A stretch of 56,004 nucleotides of DNA from Oscillatoriales cyanobacterium (lineage in GTDB: Bacteria; Cyanobacteriota; Cyanobacteriia; CACIAM-69d), in contig RDXB01000036.1 in assembly GCA_004292515.1 (NCBI GenBank), positions 1-56,004 of the forward strand, read 5' to 3'. The notes beneath the pieces were generated by a model, which worked only from the letters and a program-made list of their open reading frames with translations, did not search any database and was not told where the DNA came from. How positions within the stretch are numbered: position 1 is the first letter of the stretch; each line of letters starts with the position of its first letter. This document shows, piece after piece, positions 1 through 9,167 of this stretch. Made by a program: the position numbers and the translations under genes.

Positions 1-2
1 AG

Positions 3-1232
3 GATTTTGAGGGAGACCAAAAAATCTTGGCCTGTGCGGAAACGTTCCACCATTGGGTGGCGATCGAAGCCTTTGAACAAGCTGCTTCATTCATTTACAT
101 CACCATTCCTGAGCTAGGTCGAGAGCGACTGAACAACTATCTGCGCGATAGGGGACATTCTGATTATCTGCTCAACTGTCTAGAGCAGCTTGCAGATCAT
201 CTACCATTGGCAATGGAAGCGCGTCGAGTCGGCTCAATTGGAGTTTGCTACTACTACAGGGGTGACTACGAACAAGCCATTCAGTACTTGTAGAAAACCC
301 ATGCTTTGTATGACGTTCTATCCACAGAGATGAATGATTGTCTTGCAGCAGATCATGATGCTCAAACTCAGGATCAAGACTATCGAAATGATGCTTGGTC
401 TTGGATGATGTGGGCATATATCTACTGCGGTAATCTGCTAGATGCTGAAGTTTGCTTCAAGAAAATTGAGCATTTCTGTGATGACGATTATGAGAAAGAA
501 GCTGAGTTACACGCTCATGGTGCTTTGATTTGGCTGCGAATGATTGAACGGAATTACTCAGAAATTGATCGACTTCCTGAGCGACTTGCATGGGTTGATT
601 CCATTCCCGAGGCAGGACTAAAATCAAAAGCTTCTGGCTCCTTCAATCCTCTGCGGATTATTCTTTCTCTAAAATCTAGTTTCTCTCTTGTCAAAGTAGC
701 GAAGCAACTGGAAGGAGATTTTGAAAGTGATCAATCTCACCAAGTTGATCAAGTTTTTGAGGAAATCCAGATCCAGAAAAAAGGGTATCAAGATTGCTTG
801 AACACCTACAGTTCTGCTATCATGACAGCCGCAACTTTTCACTTGTGCTGTCACTGGGGAGATTTTGAGCAAGCCAGCTTAGAATTGACTGAGATTCAGT
901 CAGCCGCAACAACTATCAAGAGTGCCACTTTGGATTTTCTGGCTCTGAAATCGCGCGGTGTTTTGGCTTACTATCGGTCAGATTTTGCCGAAGCACTCAT
1001 GGTTTTCTCGAAATGTGTTGAAGTGGCAACGGCTGGACAACTGAAAGTCTATGCTCCCCTGGCTCACTATTACCTAGCCAAGACTCATCAGGCGCTTTTT
1101 AACCAGACCCAGAGCAACTACCATTTCCAAGAGGCGATCGACTGGCTCACCAAAATGGGTGCAACTCGCCGGATTGAGCAAGTACAACGGGCGATGCAAG
1201 ATCCGGTTCAGGGGCTAGACATGATTTGGTAG
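3..1232 (+). pseudogene. TPR-like repeat protein, 5' end outside window, interrupted by in-frame TAG
   Basis: The reading frame is open from base 3, so the gene starts left of the window. It is broken by TAG at 291-293 and continues in the same frame to 1232, about 410 codons in view. The text runs smoothly across the stop: a helix ending AIQYL is followed by KTHALYDVL, the usual spacing of a TPR helix pair, so a single CAG-to-TAG change explains it. The product is helical, with repeated A-x-Y-Y-x-x-x-F/Y-x-x-A patterns (for example YYRGDYEQAI and YYRSDFAEAL) typical of TPR tails of cyanobacterial NB-ARC/STAND ATPases; no ATPase part is in view. The region is visibly lower in GC and poorer in GATCGC motifs than its neighbours, which suggests acquired DNA. 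The downstream half could still be made by reinitiation. Its exact function is unknown. Confidence 0.7.
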
Positions 1233-1260
1233 CGTTGGGCTGGGTTGCAATAGACGGCTC

Positions 1261-2916
1261 CTAATTCTCTGGTTTGGGTTGGCGACTGACGCGATCGAGC
1301 CAAATTTGTGCCTGTTGATCTAGCGGTGGCAGGTAGGGATAGATCGAGCCGGTTTGGAACAGCTGATCGAGTCGGTAGCCTGCCTGGGTGAGCTGTTGCC
1401 GCAGGGTGTCGTTGGGCCGAAATAGGATTAGGTCGCGATCGGCCGGTATGGTTGGCATCGTGCCGGGCCGCAGGAATTGCACCATGGTTTCCGGCGGCAA
1501 CTGATAGCTCAGGGAAAACACGCGCGGCATCGCATCCTGAGCCGCAATCCAGGGGGCTGGCTGCACCGCGATCGCCTGGGCCACTGCCCCGATCGCGTAG
1601 CTGCCCTGTTTGCTCCACCAGGTGGGCGACTGGGCGATCGTGAGGCTTGATCCCACGGAACCCAACAGCACCAACAGCAGCGCCCCCACCCCGATCCAGG
1701 GCCTAGGCGACTGGCCGGGGTTGAGCCGGAGCGATCGGGCCAAAGATCCCGCCACCATCACCTGCAACCCTAGGTAACAAGGCCCCAAGTAGCGGATGAT
1801 CGCCGATCGAAATCCCCCTTGACTCAAATCCAGCAACACCAACATGGCCCCTTGCGATCCCATCAGCCCCAGCAGCAGCGATCGGGCCAGGGGTGATTCC
1901 CGCGTGATGAGATTCCAGCCGCTGACCGCCACCAGCACCGCCACTAGGGCGATCGACCCTTGGGCCGCGATCGGATTCGCCAAAATTTGTCCCGTTGGTT
2001 CCCCATCAATGAACGGGCGCGCCAAATTTAGCCACCAGTTTTGGAGCAGCACACCGAAGGCTACGGGCTGGGCCGTAAAGCCATTGGTGCGGGAAATGGT
2101 GGCCAGGTTTTGCAAGGTGGCGATCGCCCAGGGCAAAAACGCCAGCCCCGCCGCGCCACTGCTGATCCATAAACCCAGCCAAGCCGATCGCCCCGCCCGC
2201 GATCGCCACAGCCACCAAAGGGCCGCCAAGCCATAGCCCCCCGTCACCACCACCGAAAACAGATGGGTATAGAGCAGCAGGGTCAGGCCGATCGCCCACA
2301 GGGCCCAATCGCGCGGCCGATTTCGTTGTAGGGCGCGGGCCAACAGCCAACCGGCCAGGGCCAGCAACCCCGACCACAACCCGTATTCCCGCACCTCTTG
2401 GGCATAGAGCAAATTAAAGGGCGACAATGCCGCGATCGCCGCCGCGATCCAGCCAGCCAAGCTGCTGCCAAACAGTTGGGCGGCCAAGGCCCCGGCCGCC
2501 GGAATGGCCAACAAACTCAGCAGGGCCGTTAATAAACGCCGCAACCCAACGGTGTTGGGCAGGCCCAGCCCGCCCGCGAGTTCTTCCCACCAACGGGCCA
2601 ACAGGTAGTAGAGCGGCGGATGTTGCGGATCGTCTTGGGCGAGCGATCGCACCGTGTCGATCACCGATCGAGCCGGGTTCGGTTGCTGAAATTGGGCTTG
2701 CAGCTCGACCACGGTGCGGGGCTGATTGTCATACAGCCGATCGGTCACTTCCGCGAGGGTGTAGCCCGCCACCCGAAAGGAGCTAAACACCTCATCGCCC
2801 CAATAGACCTGCCGATCGAGGTGGCCAAACCGCAGCACAACGCCCAAGCCGATCGCCAAGGCCAGCGCCCACCGCAGCCAGGGTTGCCGGCCGCTCCACC
2901 CAACCCGATCGCCCAT
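1261..2916 (-). CDS. GT39/ArnT-like membrane glycosyltransferase
   Basis: This 551-residue polytopic membrane protein belongs to the GT-C superfamily (PMT/ArnT-like, GT39/GT83), whose members transfer sugars from polyprenyl-phosphate donors outside the cytoplasmic membrane. After a basic N-terminus and the first membrane segment (about residues 13-30) comes RFGHLDRQVYWGDEVFS; the acidic WGDE in the first loop is the place of the catalytic/metal-binding acid in the family. Roughly ten to twelve hydrophobic segments follow, and the C-terminal 90 residues are soluble. The acceptor and donor cannot be predicted. The ATG lies two bases after the TAG of the upstream gene on the same strand, so the two are almost certainly cotranscribed and translationally coupled. 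The family call is firm; the substrate is open. Confidence 0.82.
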   Translation of the reverse strand: MGDRVGWSGRQPWLRWALALAIGLGVVLRFGHLDRQVYWGDEVFSSFRVAGYTLAEVTDRLYDNQPRTVVELQAQFQQPNPARSVIDTVRSLAQDDPQHPPLYYLLARWWEELAGGLGLPNTVGLRRLLTALLSLLAIPAAGALAAQLFGSSLAGWIAAAIAALSPFNLLYAQEVREYGLWSGLLALAGWLLARALQRNRPRDWALWAIGLTLLLYTHLFSVVVTGGYGLAALWWLWRSRAGRSAWLGLWISSGAAGLAFLPWAIATLQNLATISRTNGFTAQPVAFGVLLQNWWLNLARPFIDGEPTGQILANPIAAQGSIALVAVLVAVSGWNLITRESPLARSLLLGLMGSQGAMLVLLDLSQGGFRSAIIRYLGPCYLGLQVMVAGSLARSLRLNPGQSPRPWIGVGALLLVLLGSVGSSLTIAQSPTWWSKQGSYAIGAVAQAIAVQPAPWIAAQDAMPRVFSLSYQLPPETMVQFLRPGTMPTIPADRDLILFRPNDTLRQQLTQAGYRLDQLFQTGSIYPYLPPLDQQAQIWLDRVSRQPKPEN

Positions 2917-2918
2917 GC

Positions 2919-3521
2919 CTACAGACCCACGCGGACGATCGCCCGGACGATCGCCGCCCGTTGCTCAGGGTCGTAGCCCCACTTGTCCAAAAAGTCCGCA
3001 AGGGGGCCGGTTTGCTCGGTGGCGGCCTGATGCAGTTGGCTCAGATAGTCGCGCACGGGCTGCGGCCCCAGGTTGGATTGGGCCAACCGTTGCAACATCC
3101 GGGCCGATCGCTGGTTGGTTTGGCGCGATCGCTCGGCCATGGTTGCATCCCCCGCGCGATCATGGGTCACTTCCATGGCCGCCGACATGGCCAAGTTTTT
3201 GATCATCAGCTCCAACACCGTGTCCGGCGACTGGGCCAAGCCCGCTACCAAGTCCGTTGAGGGTCGATCGGCGGCCGACCCATCCCCCGTGAGATATGCC
3301 ACAAAAAATCCCCTTGCGCCTGCGATGGTGGCGACCAATGGTGCAACTGCTGCCGCGAATTGTTGGTCACTCAGTTCACCCCGTTCTAGGCGATCGAGCC
3401 AATCTTGGGTCAGGGCGATCGCCCCTTCAAAGGTGACCGGCTGCGGCAGAGGCTCTGGCCAAGACTCCGCGTTTAGCGCTGGCTGTGGTTGCGCGATCGA
3501 TTCATGGGCCCCATTACTCAC
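2919..3521 (-). CDS. Conserved cyanobacterial protein of unknown function
   Basis: A 200-residue soluble protein, mostly helical, without signal peptide or membrane segment. I do not recognise a named domain. Visible features are an acidic N-terminal third with TQDWLDRLERGELSD, a central block (SPDTVLELMIKNLAMSAAMEVTH) and a helical C-terminus with several Arg/Gln-rich helices ending in RAIVRVGL. It precedes the GT39-type gene with a two-base gap, so it is the first gene of that two-gene operon and may assist or regulate the membrane glycosyltransferase. The coding assignment rests on length, HIP1-type codon texture and the tight coupling. Function is inferred from neighbourhood only. Confidence 0.65.
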   Translation of the reverse strand: MSNGAHESIAQPQPALNAESWPEPLPQPVTFEGAIALTQDWLDRLERGELSDQQFAAAVAPLVATIAGARGFFVAYLTGDGSAADRPSTDLVAGLAQSPDTVLELMIKNLAMSAAMEVTHDRAGDATMAERSRQTNQRSARMLQRLAQSNLGPQPVRDYLSQLHQAATEQTGPLADFLDKWGYDPEQRAAIVRAIVRVGL

Positions 3522-3625
3522 CAGTTGTCACCTTCCCGTCGTGGGTTCAGAACCGTTCCTAGAATAGACGGTGGACTGACTGCCAGGACGATTTGCCGTC
3601 ATGGTTAATCAACAGGATTGAGCCA

Positions 3626-4024
3626 ATGTTCGATCATCTCTCACTAGGTGTGACTGACTTTGCAGCGAGCGTGGCATTTTATGATGCGGTGCTCGATCCC
3701 TTGGGGGTGCGACGTTGGTTTGTCATGGATCAGGCGGCGGTGGCGGCCTACCAAGATGCGGGTGGTGAGTCGTTCTGGCTGTATGGCAACAGCACGCTGC
3801 AAATTCCGCTGATTATGATTGAGCCGACCGATCGGTTTCATGTGGCCTTTCGGGCCGTCAATCGCCTCGCGGTCAATCGGTTTTATCAGGCGGCGATCGC
3901 CCAGGGTGGCCAAGATGCGGGAATGCCGGGCTTGCGGCCCCAATATCACCCGCACTACTATGCCGCCTACGTGTTAGACCCCGATGGCTACAAAATTGAG
4001 GCGGTTTGCCACCAACCGGGCTAG
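3626..4024 (+). CDS. VOC (glyoxalase/bleomycin-resistance fold) family protein
   Basis: This 132-residue single VOC domain starts MFDHLSLGVTDFAASVAFYD, the classic first beta-alpha unit with the metal-ligand His at position 3. It ends with DPDGYKIEAVCH, where the last beta strand offers the Glu ligand. VOC proteins include glyoxalase I, dioxygenases and antibiotic-binding proteins, and small proteins of this subtype in bacteria mostly lack an assigned substrate. A TTG 33 bases upstream would add 11 residues not belonging to the fold, so I chose the ATG at 3626. It is divergent from the operon to its left and 48 bases ahead of the YdcF-like gene, so it may share a transcript with it. Confidence 0.8.
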   Translation: MFDHLSLGVTDFAASVAFYDAVLDPLGVRRWFVMDQAAVAAYQDAGGESFWLYGNSTLQIPLIMIEPTDRFHVAFRAVNRLAVNRFYQAAIAQGGQDAGMPGLRPQYHPHYYAAYVLDPDGYKIEAVCHQPG

Positions 4025-4072
4025 TGCAGCAGCCCGCCGATATCCTGTCGATCGACGACCCATCCCACACCG

Positions 4073-4894
4073 ATGTTTTTGTTTTTGTCCAAGCTGATTC
4101 CGCTGTTTTTCTATCCCTTGGGTCTGGCCTGCCTGTTGCTGGTGGCGGCCCTGGGGTTGTTGGCCCTGCGGCGGTTGCGCTGGGCCATGGTGACGATCGC
4201 CCTGGCCTTGGTGGTGTTGTGGACAGCGGCCAACGGTTGGGTGGCCGTGGCGATCGCCCGATCGCTCGAATCCCAAGCCCTGGTGCTCCAGGCCAAGACC
4301 GGCGGCTCGGCCACAGAACTGCCCACGGCCGATGCGATCGTCGTCTTGGGTGGTGGGATTAAATCCACAGAGCCGCCGCGCCCTTGGCTGGACTTGGCCG
4401 ATGAGGGCGATCGCACGCTCTATGGTGTGAAGCTCTACCGCGATCGCCAGGCCCCCAAACTGATCTTTAGTGGCGGACGGATTGAGTGGCGCGGCGGAGG
4501 CAGCAAGTCCGAGGCCGCCGAAATGGTCGAACTGGCTGGGGCGATGGGCGTACCCAACGAAGATATGCTGCGTGATGACACCTCCCTGAACACCCGCGAG
4601 AACGCCGTGAACGTGAAAGCGATCATGGATCGGGAGCGGATCAACCGGATTTTGCTGGTCACGTCGGCGATGCATATGCCCCGATCGCTGGCCATTTTCC
4701 AAAAGCTGGGAATTCAGGCGATCGCCGCCCCGACAGATTTTTTGTTCAGCGATCGCGACGCAGCCGATCGTCAACGCTCCATCCAGGCGATCGCCCTTAA
4801 TTTGCTGCCCGACGCGGATAATCTGCGCGTCACCACCCGAGCCATCAAAGAATATGTGGGCATTTTGGCCTATTGGCTGCGTGGGTGGCTGTAG
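4073..4894 (+). CDS. YdcF/SanA/ElyC-like DUF218 membrane protein
   Basis: This 273-residue protein has two N-terminal membrane segments (about residues 8-28 and 38-58) followed by a DUF218 domain. Family landmarks in order are DAIVVLGGGI, LIFSGGR, NTRENAVN and LLVTSAMHMPRS. In enterobacteria the relatives ElyC and SanA affect envelope integrity and use of undecaprenyl-phosphate at low temperature or under vancomycin stress, so an envelope role is likely here. The ATG lies downstream of the VOC gene on the same strand. Membership of the family is clear; a specific biochemical activity is not established for it. Confidence 0.85.
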   Translation: MFLFLSKLIPLFFYPLGLACLLLVAALGLLALRRLRWAMVTIALALVVLWTAANGWVAVAIARSLESQALVLQAKTGGSATELPTADAIVVLGGGIKSTEPPRPWLDLADEGDRTLYGVKLYRDRQAPKLIFSGGRIEWRGGGSKSEAAEMVELAGAMGVPNEDMLRDDTSLNTRENAVNVKAIMDRERINRILLVTSAMHMPRSLAIFQKLGIQAIAAPTDFLFSDRDAADRQRSIQAIALNLLPDADNLRVTTRAIKEYVGILAYWLRGWL

Positions 4895-5156
4895 GGTGGT
4901 GGGGGCGATCGGGAATAGACAATCAGGCGATCGCCGATGCCTGGGCCACCCCTCATTCACGGCTCACAACGCCGCAAGGGGGGAATTGGCAGCGATCGCC
5001 ATCGCCACAGTCAAGAAATGTAAAGTACACTCAGGGGACTCTCGGCCCAGTGTCCGCAGGATAGGCAAGATTTAGCCCCCATCCATCCTTGACTCTGTGC
5101 CCTGAGAGACAATAAGTAAATATACGGATTTAAAGAACGAGAGGATCACCCTCCCT

Positions 5157-5432
5157 ATGGAACCTTGGATCACCCTATCCGATCGCGAATTGCAAATTGT
5201 GGAATTGGTGGCTTCGGGGCTAACCAATCAAGAAATTGCCGAAAAACTGGAAATCAGCAAACGAACTGTTGATAATCACATCAGTAATATTTTGACGAAA
5301 ACCAAAACTGACAATCGCGTTTCTTTGGTGCGTTGGGCCTTGCAATGGGGCAAAGTTTGCTTAGACCAAGTCAATTGCTGCACGCTACCCCGCTTGACAT
5401 CCGTAGAAAGCGATTCAGACCCAATGCCGTAA
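5157..5432 (+). CDS. pedR: Small LuxR-type HTH regulator, PedR family
   Basis: The 91-residue protein is a stand-alone LuxR-type HTH (residues 7-62: LSDRELQIVELVASGLTNQE, then a recognition helix around SKRTVDNHISNIL) with no receiver domain. This is the architecture of PedR (Synechocystis Ssl0564), which senses photosynthetic electron transport through thioredoxin-dependent cysteine redox chemistry and controls light-responsive genes. The C-terminal tail keeps a cysteine cluster, Cys68, Cys74 and Cys75, in CLDQVNCCTLP, fitting redox control. Upstream sequence carries GAGAGGATC close to the start as a plausible ribosome-binding region. The orthology is from recalled family features, so the symbol is likely rather than certain. 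Confidence 0.78.
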   Translation: MEPWITLSDRELQIVELVASGLTNQEIAEKLEISKRTVDNHISNILTKTKTDNRVSLVRWALQWGKVCLDQVNCCTLPRLTSVESDSDPMP

Positions 5433-5475
5433 ATCTCCAATGCCGTAAATCGACTTATTGCATGAGTCGCTATTG

Positions 5476-5516
5476 CATGGGTCGCTATTGCATGAGTAAT
5501 TCAATAGCGACCCATG
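5476..5516. terminator. 15-bp perfect inverted repeat between convergent genes
   Basis: CATGGGTCGCTATTG at 5476-5490 is the exact reverse complement of 5502-5516, with an 11-nt loop. It sits between the 3' ends of pedR (+) and the glycosyltransferase gene (-), so it could end transcription from both sides. There is no clear U-tract. The left arm is also part of a short tandem series (the CGCTATTGCATG motif recurs just upstream). Confidence 0.6.
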
Positions 5517-5519
5517 AAC

Positions 5520-6638
5520 TTAGGTGAGCAATCCCTTGCGCCAACGGGAAAATACCACGCGCGATCGCTTCAACCCCAAGCGCACCCAAGCCCAAATGCT
5601 CGGTAAATCAGGATACTTGCGGACGAAAAACCACAGGGCCGCACCATTGAGCCAAATCCCCTGCCGATCGAAGAATGCTGCCAATTCTGAACCAGTCGGG
5701 GTGGCGGCGAGGCTGGGTGATAGTTCTAGGGTGGCAGGCAGGCGATCGGGTTCAAAGTGGCGATCGTAGCGTGCATTGGCCCAAGCTGGTTCGCCGCCTT
5801 GGTTGTAGGTTTTGGCTTCGGCATGGCCAAAACCAACGTTGTAGGTCAATGAAGCCCTGGGCACTAAGTGTAATTTGCCCTGGGCGAGGGCGGCCAAGGT
5901 GGTGCTGATCACCCAATCGGTCTTGTGATTTTTCTCTAACCAAAATTGATTGATGGCGGTCATTTTGGTTTGAGCGGCGATCGGGATTTTGTAGAATGCG
6001 CCAAAGGGATTGAACTGGGGAGATTGATGCACCAAATCGATCGCCTGCCATCGATCAGCCCAAACAGCCCAACCGCAGCTGAACACCCGCTGGGACACCA
6101 CAAAATCGGCCTGAATGGTCGTTTGAATTTCCCGATAAAACGCTTCGGGGAAATTGGAATAGGCACTAATCGAAAAAATCTCGGGGCGATCGCGGTAGGC
6201 TGCCAACAGCCGACTCATGCAATCAAAAAAGTTGGGATTGGGCACAATATCATCTTCGAGATACACCAGGGAATCGTGTTGGCTCAGAACCTCCGTTAGC
6301 CCCGTGATGATGTTGCGATCGCAGCCCAAATTTTGCGATCGCGTGATGAATTTCACCGCCACGCGATCGCCCGTCCCCTCCGCAAATTGTCGCAGCAGCG
6401 CCATGCAGGTTTCGATCGGCAACTCATCGGCCACCGATCGCGCCCCATCCACCAGTGCAATGATCTGGGTGGGTAGCTGCGATTGTTGTTTTAGCCCCTC
6501 CAGCACCTGCACCAGCAAATCTGGCCGCGTGAATACCGGCAACACCAAGGGCGGCAAAGGATCAGGTAGGGGAATCTCAGCGATCGAGCGGGGCAAGGGC
6601 CGGGACAAGGAGTGGGGCAAATCAGATGGGTGGGGCAT
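5520..6638 (-). CDS. Glycosyltransferase, GT2/GNT-I-like GT-A fold
   Basis: About 372 residues. After a proline-rich leader comes PLVLPVFTRPDLLVQVLEGL, the first strand of a nucleotide-sugar-binding GT-A fold. LVYLEDDIVPNPNFF follows, whose EDD is the metal-binding DxD-type motif, and then the acceptor-side region SCGWAVWADRW. The arrangement (LEDDI, then FSISAYSN) resembles GNT-I-like glycosyltransferases that also occur in bacterial polysaccharide clusters. The frame is open upstream to a GTG at 6824, but the extra 62 residues look non-conserved and low in structure, so I prefer the ATG at 6638; this start is uncertain. The gene stands alone. Donor and acceptor are unknown. Confidence 0.75.
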   Translation of the reverse strand: MPHPSDLPHSLSRPLPRSIAEIPLPDPLPPLVLPVFTRPDLLVQVLEGLKQQSQLPTQIIALVDGARSVADELPIETCMALLRQFAEGTGDRVAVKFITRSQNLGCDRNIITGLTEVLSQHDSLVYLEDDIVPNPNFFDCMSRLLAAYRDRPEIFSISAYSNFPEAFYREIQTTIQADFVVSQRVFSCGWAVWADRWQAIDLVHQSPQFNPFGAFYKIPIAAQTKMTAINQFWLEKNHKTDWVISTTLAALAQGKLHLVPRASLTYNVGFGHAEAKTYNQGGEPAWANARYDRHFEPDRLPATLELSPSLAATPTGSELAAFFDRQGIWLNGAALWFFVRKYPDLPSIWAWVRLGLKRSRVVFSRWRKGLLT

Positions 6639-6891
6639 AGACCGGGATTGATGATCAGCTTCAGCTTTCACCACTATCGGCAATCGCCCCGTCAGCTCGG
6701 GATTGGTCTTGGACAATTGCGACTCACCCAAGCTGCCCACCCAAAAAGGAGCCGATCGCGCGATCGACTCCCAACAGACAGTGAGGACAGAAAAACCATT
6801 GGGCGATCGGGCGGCTGGTTTCACCCAGGCTGGTTTCGTTCAAGCTGGTTTTACCTAGACAGCCGATCGCCCCGAGTGACCGCCCCAAGGT

Positions 6892-8565
6892 CTAGAAGTT
6901 AAACTCAGTGCGGACAACACCCAAGATCGCCGTGTTGTTGTCGTTGCCTGTATCGGCATTGAACACCGCAATCACACCCGGCGTGACCGAAATAAAGTCA
7001 TTTACCGCCCAGCGATAGAGGGCTTCCACATGAATCGGCGTTTCGTCATCGTCTTCTACGCCATCCGCACTAATGACCGTCGGCGGTTGACCCACCAGCA
7101 ACGAAGCTAGGTTGCCCTCTTTACCCAAGTCGGGGAAGACAAAGCCCACCGCCCAGTTCAACACATCAATGCTGTCATTGCTTTGGGCATCTTCCGCTTT
7201 CGTGTAGCCCACCCAGCTATTGATGCCAAACTTCGGCGAGAACAGATAGTGCGCCTGCAAGCCCACGCTGTTGCTGATGGCGGAGTTGTCGCCAAAGGGG
7301 TTGATCGTTCTAGATGTGCCAGTGCCGCCCAGGATCGCGAGATCCTCGTCAGCATACTGATAGTCATCATTGGAATAGTAGCTGTGGGCAAAGAACAGGC
7401 TAGCCCCAAAGCGACTGTCACTGCTCTTATAGTTGAGGCTAGCGCTGGCGCTGTAGCTACCACTAAAGAGGCCGCTGCCATCTCCCGGATCGGCCGCATT
7501 GCCAGCCATGTAGGCCGCACCAATCGACCAGTTATCGTTGGGACTCCAAACCAACCCCAGCCCAGCATCGGCCGGCTGGCGCAACACGGGCGGCCGATCG
7601 CCAAACCGTGACAGGGCCCCAGACCCATCGCCGTAGAGGAAGGGGTTGTTGGTTGCGTGGATATCGTCGAGATCCAAGCCCGTTGTGCCCACCAGGGCTT
7701 CTAGTTTTTCCCCGATCGGGAAGCGATAGCCCAAATAGGTCAAACCAATTTGGTTGCTGTTGCCGTCACCGTAGCTGAGGGAACCCAAGCCCGTCACATC
7801 GTTCAGCGGGTTTTGGACGTTGTTGGCTTCCAAACGGGTGGTCAGCGCATCTTTGCCGGTGAAGCTGGTGTTAAAAATCAACCGCACCCGACTGCTGAGG
7901 GTGACATTTTCAGCATTGCTATCGCTGTCATCTCCCGTCAGCGTCCCTCCTTGCAAACCCATGATCACGTTGCCCGTGAGGGTAGTGGTGGTCGAAAATT
8001 GGGTTTTTTCCAGGTAGGAAATTCGGCCTTCTAGGGTGTCTACCCGACCGCGCAGGGCTGCCAACTCGGTTTTGAACATATCCTGCAATTTCTTCAGGAC
8101 TTCCAAATCGGCTTTAGTGGCGTAGTCGGCCACGTTGGTGATCAGCAATTCTTGGATGCGATCGAGGCAGGCATTCAACCCAGCCGCGAACTCATAGCGG
8201 GTCATGGCCCGGTTGCCCTTGTAGGTGCCGTCGGGATAACCGGCGATGCAACCGTAGCGCTCCACCAATGATTGCAGGGCTTGGAAGGCCCAATCAGTGG
8301 GTTGCACGTCCGAAAGCTGCGATACCGAGGTGACTTGGTCGGTGCTGCTGGCCCGGCGGCCGCGACCTTCTCGGCCATATTGGTTGAGGTCGTCAATCAG
8401 CTCGCTGGTGGTGCTGAGATTTGCATGATCGACATGATCAATCGCGCTGGGCGAGTCGGGATCAATGGACTGAGCTAGGGCAGGGGCTGCGGGCAAGGCT
8501 GCCAATAGGGCCATGGTGGCGATCGAACTGAGCTGCGATCGCGATAACCAATGCAAATGAGACAT
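6892..8565 (-). CDS. SLH-domain outer-membrane porin (SomA/iron-uptake porin type)
   Basis: The 557-residue precursor has a Sec signal peptide (cleavage after ALAQ, about residue 32). An SLH domain follows at about 80-140 (VQPTDWAFQALQSLVERYGC then GYPDGTYKGNRAMTRYEFA), then a short coiled coil (LKKLQDMFKTELAALRGRVD). An OprB-type 16-strand barrel ends in F (EFNF), the outer-membrane insertion signal. This is the architecture of cyanobacterial SomA/SomB and Slr1841-like porins: the SLH domain grips peptidoglycan-linked polysaccharide and the barrel passes small solutes or inorganic ions including iron. Such proteins are major envelope proteins. A long upstream region (8566-9167) separates it from the next gene and presumably carries its promoter. 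Confidence 0.92.
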   Translation of the reverse strand: MSHLHWLSRSQLSSIATMALLAALPAAPALAQSIDPDSPSAIDHVDHANLSTTSELIDDLNQYGREGRGRRASSTDQVTSVSQLSDVQPTDWAFQALQSLVERYGCIAGYPDGTYKGNRAMTRYEFAAGLNACLDRIQELLITNVADYATKADLEVLKKLQDMFKTELAALRGRVDTLEGRISYLEKTQFSTTTTLTGNVIMGLQGGTLTGDDSDSNAENVTLSSRVRLIFNTSFTGKDALTTRLEANNVQNPLNDVTGLGSLSYGDGNSNQIGLTYLGYRFPIGEKLEALVGTTGLDLDDIHATNNPFLYGDGSGALSRFGDRPPVLRQPADAGLGLVWSPNDNWSIGAAYMAGNAADPGDGSGLFSGSYSASASLNYKSSDSRFGASLFFAHSYYSNDDYQYADEDLAILGGTGTSRTINPFGDNSAISNSVGLQAHYLFSPKFGINSWVGYTKAEDAQSNDSIDVLNWAVGFVFPDLGKEGNLASLLVGQPPTVISADGVEDDDETPIHVEALYRWAVNDFISVTPGVIAVFNADTGNDNNTAILGVVRTEFNF

Positions 8566-9167
8566 CTTGCTAAAACCTCACACGAAAGACATCACACCAC
8601 TGCGAGATTGATCAGACGGCCAACAACCAACACAAGCCGGCTGCAACCTAGGGGATCGCCGCCTTGCTGGGGGTCGCCAACCGCACGCCGAATGATTGAC
8701 CACAAATCAGAAAGATAATGACTCTCAATCTGCTTTGTGAAGGAATGATTAAGCGTCGATGAATCCGCTTCAAGCGACATTCTAGCGAATCGCCCCCCAA
8801 ATCACCGATAATTTTTATAGGGATTTATTGACGATCTCTCTCAATATAGTCTCAATTCGGTCTCGATCTGCAATCTCGATCCCAGCCCGATCCAGATTTG
8901 ATCCCAGCCCGATCCGGACTTGATCCAAGCCCGATCCAGAATTTGCAAAAAGCGGCTACGGAGGCGGCAGGGGGCAACATCAGGGACTGGCAATGCTGCG
9001 CGCACCCCAGTCAGCGCTCAGAAACGCGGCGTGATCGCCCTTGGTGCAACCCTACGGCGATCGAAATTTCTCGCCATCTCGCCGGTCGATTGAGTTAATC
9101 TAAAGACATGCGACTCTGAGCGATCCCTCAACAGTCGATCGAACCCCCGTCAAGGAGCCTTCGATTA
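8566..9167. promoter_or_regulatory. 602-bp divergent intergenic region between porin and 46-aa gene
   Basis: No gene is seen here. It must hold the promoters of the porin gene (-) and the small gene at 9168 (+). An AT-rich stretch near 8805-8850 is the most promoter-like part. It also holds the 22-bp tandem repeat at 8878-8944. No operator could be assigned by eye. Confidence 0.5.
8878..8944. repeat. Three tandem copies of a 22-bp unit
   Basis: Units of the form GATCCCAGCCCGATCCAGAT plus two further bases begin at 8878, 8900 and 8922, the last with one inserted base. They differ at a few positions. The repeat is built from GATCC and lies in the divergent intergenic region upstream of the porin, so it could be either a slippage product or an array of binding sites. 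Confidence 0.8.

Noticed and set aside
3974-4960. Long minus-strand frame of 328 codons opposite the YdcF-like gene
   Set aside because: Low-complexity His/Gln/Gly/Arg-rich text typical of the complement of GATCGC-rich coding DNA; the plus-strand gene has recognisable motifs.
5677-6650. Plus-strand frames opposite the glycosyltransferase gene
   Set aside because: They are antisense to a protein with clear GT-A motifs and have Arg/Ser-rich artefact composition.
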